Source of the DNA: Bacteroidota bacterium
GTDB lineage: Bacteria; Bacteroidota; Ignavibacteria; Ignavibacteriales; Melioribacteraceae
Assembly: GCA_021786655.1 (NCBI GenBank)
Contig: JAJYMU010000159.1
Coordinates: forward strand, 1 to 16,091
DNA length: 16,091 bases
Direction: 5' to 3'
In this document: positions 14,415 to 16,091 of the stretch, piece after piece
Position numbering within the stretch: position 1 is the first letter of the stretch
How the letters are laid out: each line of letters starts with the position of its first letter
Translations under genes and position numbers: made by a program
Notes under the pieces: generated by a model
Told to the model about the DNA's origin: nothing
The model's database searches: none
Seen by the model: the letters and a program-made list of their open reading frames with translations, nothing else

Positions 14415-15443
14415 TTAAAGTCTATTGTATTTAATACATGTTCCACGTAATATCAAATCTGTGTCAACGACGATTTGCTTACAACTGAATTTATCTTTCT
14501 TTATAATATTCTCTATTAATACTTCCATAGACTTTGCTGCCAACTGTTCTGTCGGTTGATTTACGCAACTAAGCGGAGGAGATAAAAAATTTTGTTCTTG
14601 GGAATTACCAAAACAAATTAAGTCAATATCATTGGGGATATTCATTCCAACTTCTTTAGCAGCCATATATATACCAATTGCAACGGGATATGTAACCGCA
14701 AGGATTAAATCGGGCATGTTCTTTTCATGGTATAATTTCATGAAAGAATCGTAACCGCTTTTTTCCCCGAAGTCTCCTTCTAAAATCCAATCTTGATTAA
14801 CTTCCAAACCATAATCATTCATAGCTTGCTTAAAACCCAGCATTCGTTCACGTCCAATATTAATATTTGTATAACCTGCAAAATGTGCGATCTTCTTATA
14901 TCCAAGCTTAATAGCGTGATCAATCGCTTTATAAGCACCACCTCTATCATCTACCGTAACCGTGTTGCAATTGCTTAAATCAGGAATACGATCCATGAAT
15001 ACAAGAGGAACTTGCTTGCTTTTTGCAGTTTCAAAAATTTCAAAATTTGATGTGTCCTGTGAAATTGAAATAATTATTCCTTCCACTCTCATCGAAAGAA
15101 GAGTCTGGATTTGTTTTTTCTGCAATTCGGAGTTCTCTTGCGAAACTGTAAGGAAAATTTGATAATCGTTTAAAGTTGCATAAATATAAATATGATCAAT
15201 TATGGAACTAAAAAAATGATGTGCAATTTCCGGAAGAACAACGCCGATGGTATTGGATTTTCTTGATGCAAGATTTCTTGCCATAAGGTTAGGTGAATAA
15301 CCTAATTCGTTTGCAGCTTTTTTTATTAATTCGGCAGTACTGCTAGAAATATCTGGATGCCCGCGCAGCGCTTTTGAAACAGTTATTATTGAAACACCTA
15401 ATTTCTGTGCAATATCGTTTAGTGTTACTTCTTTTGGTTTCAT
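14415..15443 (-). CDS. LacI family transcriptional regulator
   Basis: A 342-residue LacI/GalR regulator. The N-terminal helix-turn-helix is VTLNDIAQKLGVSIITVSKALRGHPDIS (residues ~5-32), followed by the hinge helix NLMARNLASRKSNTIGVVLPEI. Residues ~62-340 form the periplasmic-binding-protein-like effector domain (DGFMKLY-type core, VFMDRIP, VTVDDRGGAYKAIDHAI, ICFGNSQEQNFLSPPLSCV). Such proteins usually sense a sugar, but no sugar operon is in the window, so the ligand is unknown. A perfect palindrome lies 22 bp upstream of the start and could be its own operator. No Shine-Dalgarno is visible. Confidence 0.92.
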   Translation of the reverse strand: MKPKEVTLNDIAQKLGVSIITVSKALRGHPDISSSTAELIKKAANELGYSPNLMARNLASRKSNTIGVVLPEIAHHFFSSIIDHIYIYATLNDYQIFLTVSQENSELQKKQIQTLLSMRVEGIIISISQDTSNFEIFETAKSKQVPLVFMDRIPDLSNCNTVTVDDRGGAYKAIDHAIKLGYKKIAHFAGYTNINIGRERMLGFKQAMNDYGLEVNQDWILEGDFGEKSGYDSFMKLYHEKNMPDLILAVTYPVAIGIYMAAKEVGMNIPNDIDLICFGNSQEQNFLSPPLSCVNQPTEQLAAKSMEVLIENIIKKDKFSCKQIVVDTDLILRGTCIKYNRL

Positions 15444-15464
15444 ACAAGAATTTCTGTTCCTTTG

Positions 15465-15480
15465 ATACTTATCTAAGTAT
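15465..15480. promoter_or_regulatory. Palindromic candidate operator upstream of the LacI-type gene
   Basis: ATACTTATCTAAGTAT is a perfect 7+7 inverted repeat around a 2-bp centre, 22 bp upstream of the regulator start. Size and place suit autoregulation by a LacI-family dimer. Most LacI-family operators have a central CG, whereas here the centre is TC, so the match to the family rule is imperfect. Confidence 0.45.
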
Positions 15481-15601
15481 GTGTAATAATTACAGCTTAA
15501 CTTAAATAATTAATAAATTAAGAGATAGTGCTGGATTTGATATCTATCAGTTAAACATTAATTCAACGTTGGAATTTTACTCTTTCCTCAGAATGCCAAT
15601 T

Positions 15602-15609
15602 CAAAAATA
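15602..15609 (-). promoter_or_regulatory. Candidate -7 element for the LacI-type regulator
   Basis: TATTTTTG on the - strand fits TAnnTTTG. It lies about 160 bp upstream of the regulator start, which would leave a long leader containing the palindrome. The region is very AT-rich, so a chance match is possible. Confidence 0.25.
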
Positions 15610-15690
15610 AGATTATGATTTTATCTTAATATAGTTTGATTTTTTATTGTGGATTTTTGTAACTTTATATGCGTTTCAATAATTCTATCC

Positions 15691-15698
15691 TAAATTTG
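15691..15698 (+). promoter_or_regulatory. Candidate -7 element for the divergent secreted protein
   Basis: TAAATTTG fits TAnnTTTG, about 50 bp upstream of the ATG at 15749. No convincing -33 element lies at the usual distance. The rest of the divergent intergenic region (15444-15748) is AT-rich with no gene seen. Confidence 0.3.
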
Positions 15699-15748
15699 TT
15701 AGATGGATTAGTTTATTTAGTTCATGCTTTTTTATTGCTGTAAAAAAA

Positions 15749-16090
15749 ATGGTATCACAGTATAAGACTGTTTCCATATTTATTTTGTTTATTTATTTAT
15801 TTTTTTACAGCGAACCAGCCCACTCCCAACAGTTAGCGCTACCTAATTCTGATATTTTAGAAATTGGAATATATAAGATCTTTGTTAAAGACTTTGTAGA
15901 TAGTTATAGTGATTATTTTTTTTCGTTCAGTATAAAAGATAATATTATAGCACGTCGTTCTATTCTTAATAATATGATTGGCGAATATCTGTTACTTGAT
16001 AATGTAACCTTGTCGATAATAACCAAGATTGGATTCTTAAACAATCAATTTTATCTTGCAAAGAGAACTAAAACGTTGAAAAATTTTTAA
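15749..16090 (+). CDS. Short secreted protein, possible SurA/PPIase N-terminal-like fragment
   Basis: A 113-residue frame with a hydrophobic signal segment ending in SEPAHSQ (cleavage near residue 26). The stretch ILEIGIYKIFVKDFVDSYSDYFF...RRSILNNMIGEYLLLD recalls the start of SurA-like periplasmic peptidyl-prolyl isomerases (an EIGxYKVxVxDF strand, then helices with a conserved LxxMIxExLL). This is my pattern recognition, not a search. Such proteins are normally several hundred residues, yet this frame closes at 16088-16090, one base before the window edge. The ~30 residues after LLLD do not look like the family, so a frameshift or decay is possible. No Shine-Dalgarno precedes the ATG, which sits after an A run. 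Confidence 0.45.
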   Translation: MVSQYKTVSIFILFIYLFFYSEPAHSQQLALPNSDILEIGIYKIFVKDFVDSYSDYFFSFSIKDNIIARRSILNNMIGEYLLLDNVTLSIITKIGFLNNQFYLAKRTKTLKNF

Positions 16091-16091
16091 T

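Noticed and set aside
1..16091. CRISPR array, insertion sequence or toxin-antitoxin pair
   Set aside because: No regularly spaced ~30-bp repeats, transposase motifs or small paired genes were seen on either strand.

Overview
The window looks like chromosomal DNA from a member of the Ignavibacteria or a close relative in the Bacteroidota/Chlorobiota group. The first gene ends in a type IX secretion sorting domain of the form common in that group. Candidate promoters carry a Bacteroidota-like TAnnTTTG -7 element. Several genes nevertheless have good Shine-Dalgarno sites (AAGGAG), as in Ignavibacteria. The assignment is inference from sequence style, not from a search.

Left part, + strand (1-6583): the 3' end of a secreted T9SS cargo gene is followed by a 107-bp inverted-repeat element and a hairpin terminator. 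A phosphate-starvation operon comes next: an array of TTAACA-type repeats at exactly 11-bp spacing (a PhoP/PhoB-type Pho box) over a -7 element, then an outer-membrane beta-barrel gene, pstS, pstC, pstA, pstB and phoU. Together these would move phosphate across the outer membrane (putative porin), capture it in the periplasm (PstS), import it with ATP (PstC, PstA, PstB) and signal sufficiency (PhoU). pstC has no ATG, GTG or TTG start in the right place; a CTG at 3318 fits best.

Middle, - strand (6602-11576): an operon for a group 3b-type cytoplasmic bidirectional [NiFe] hydrogenase (sulfhydrogenase). Its order is hydB (4Fe-4S subunit), a stand-alone cyclic-nucleotide-binding-domain protein, hydG (FAD/NAD(P) and 2Fe-2S subunit), hydD (small subunit), hydA (NiFe large subunit) and a maturation endopeptidase. 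The predicted complex couples H2 to NAD(P)H.

Right part: a tRNA-Asp gene (- strand) with its own terminator lies among tRNA debris and a cluster of hairpins. It is followed by a 6-phosphofructokinase and RNase HIII pair, a LacI-type regulator with a palindromic candidate operator upstream, and a divergent secreted protein whose reading frame closes at the window edge and may be a broken gene. The hunt gave several regulatory and gene-structure observations but no clearly new multi-gene system.
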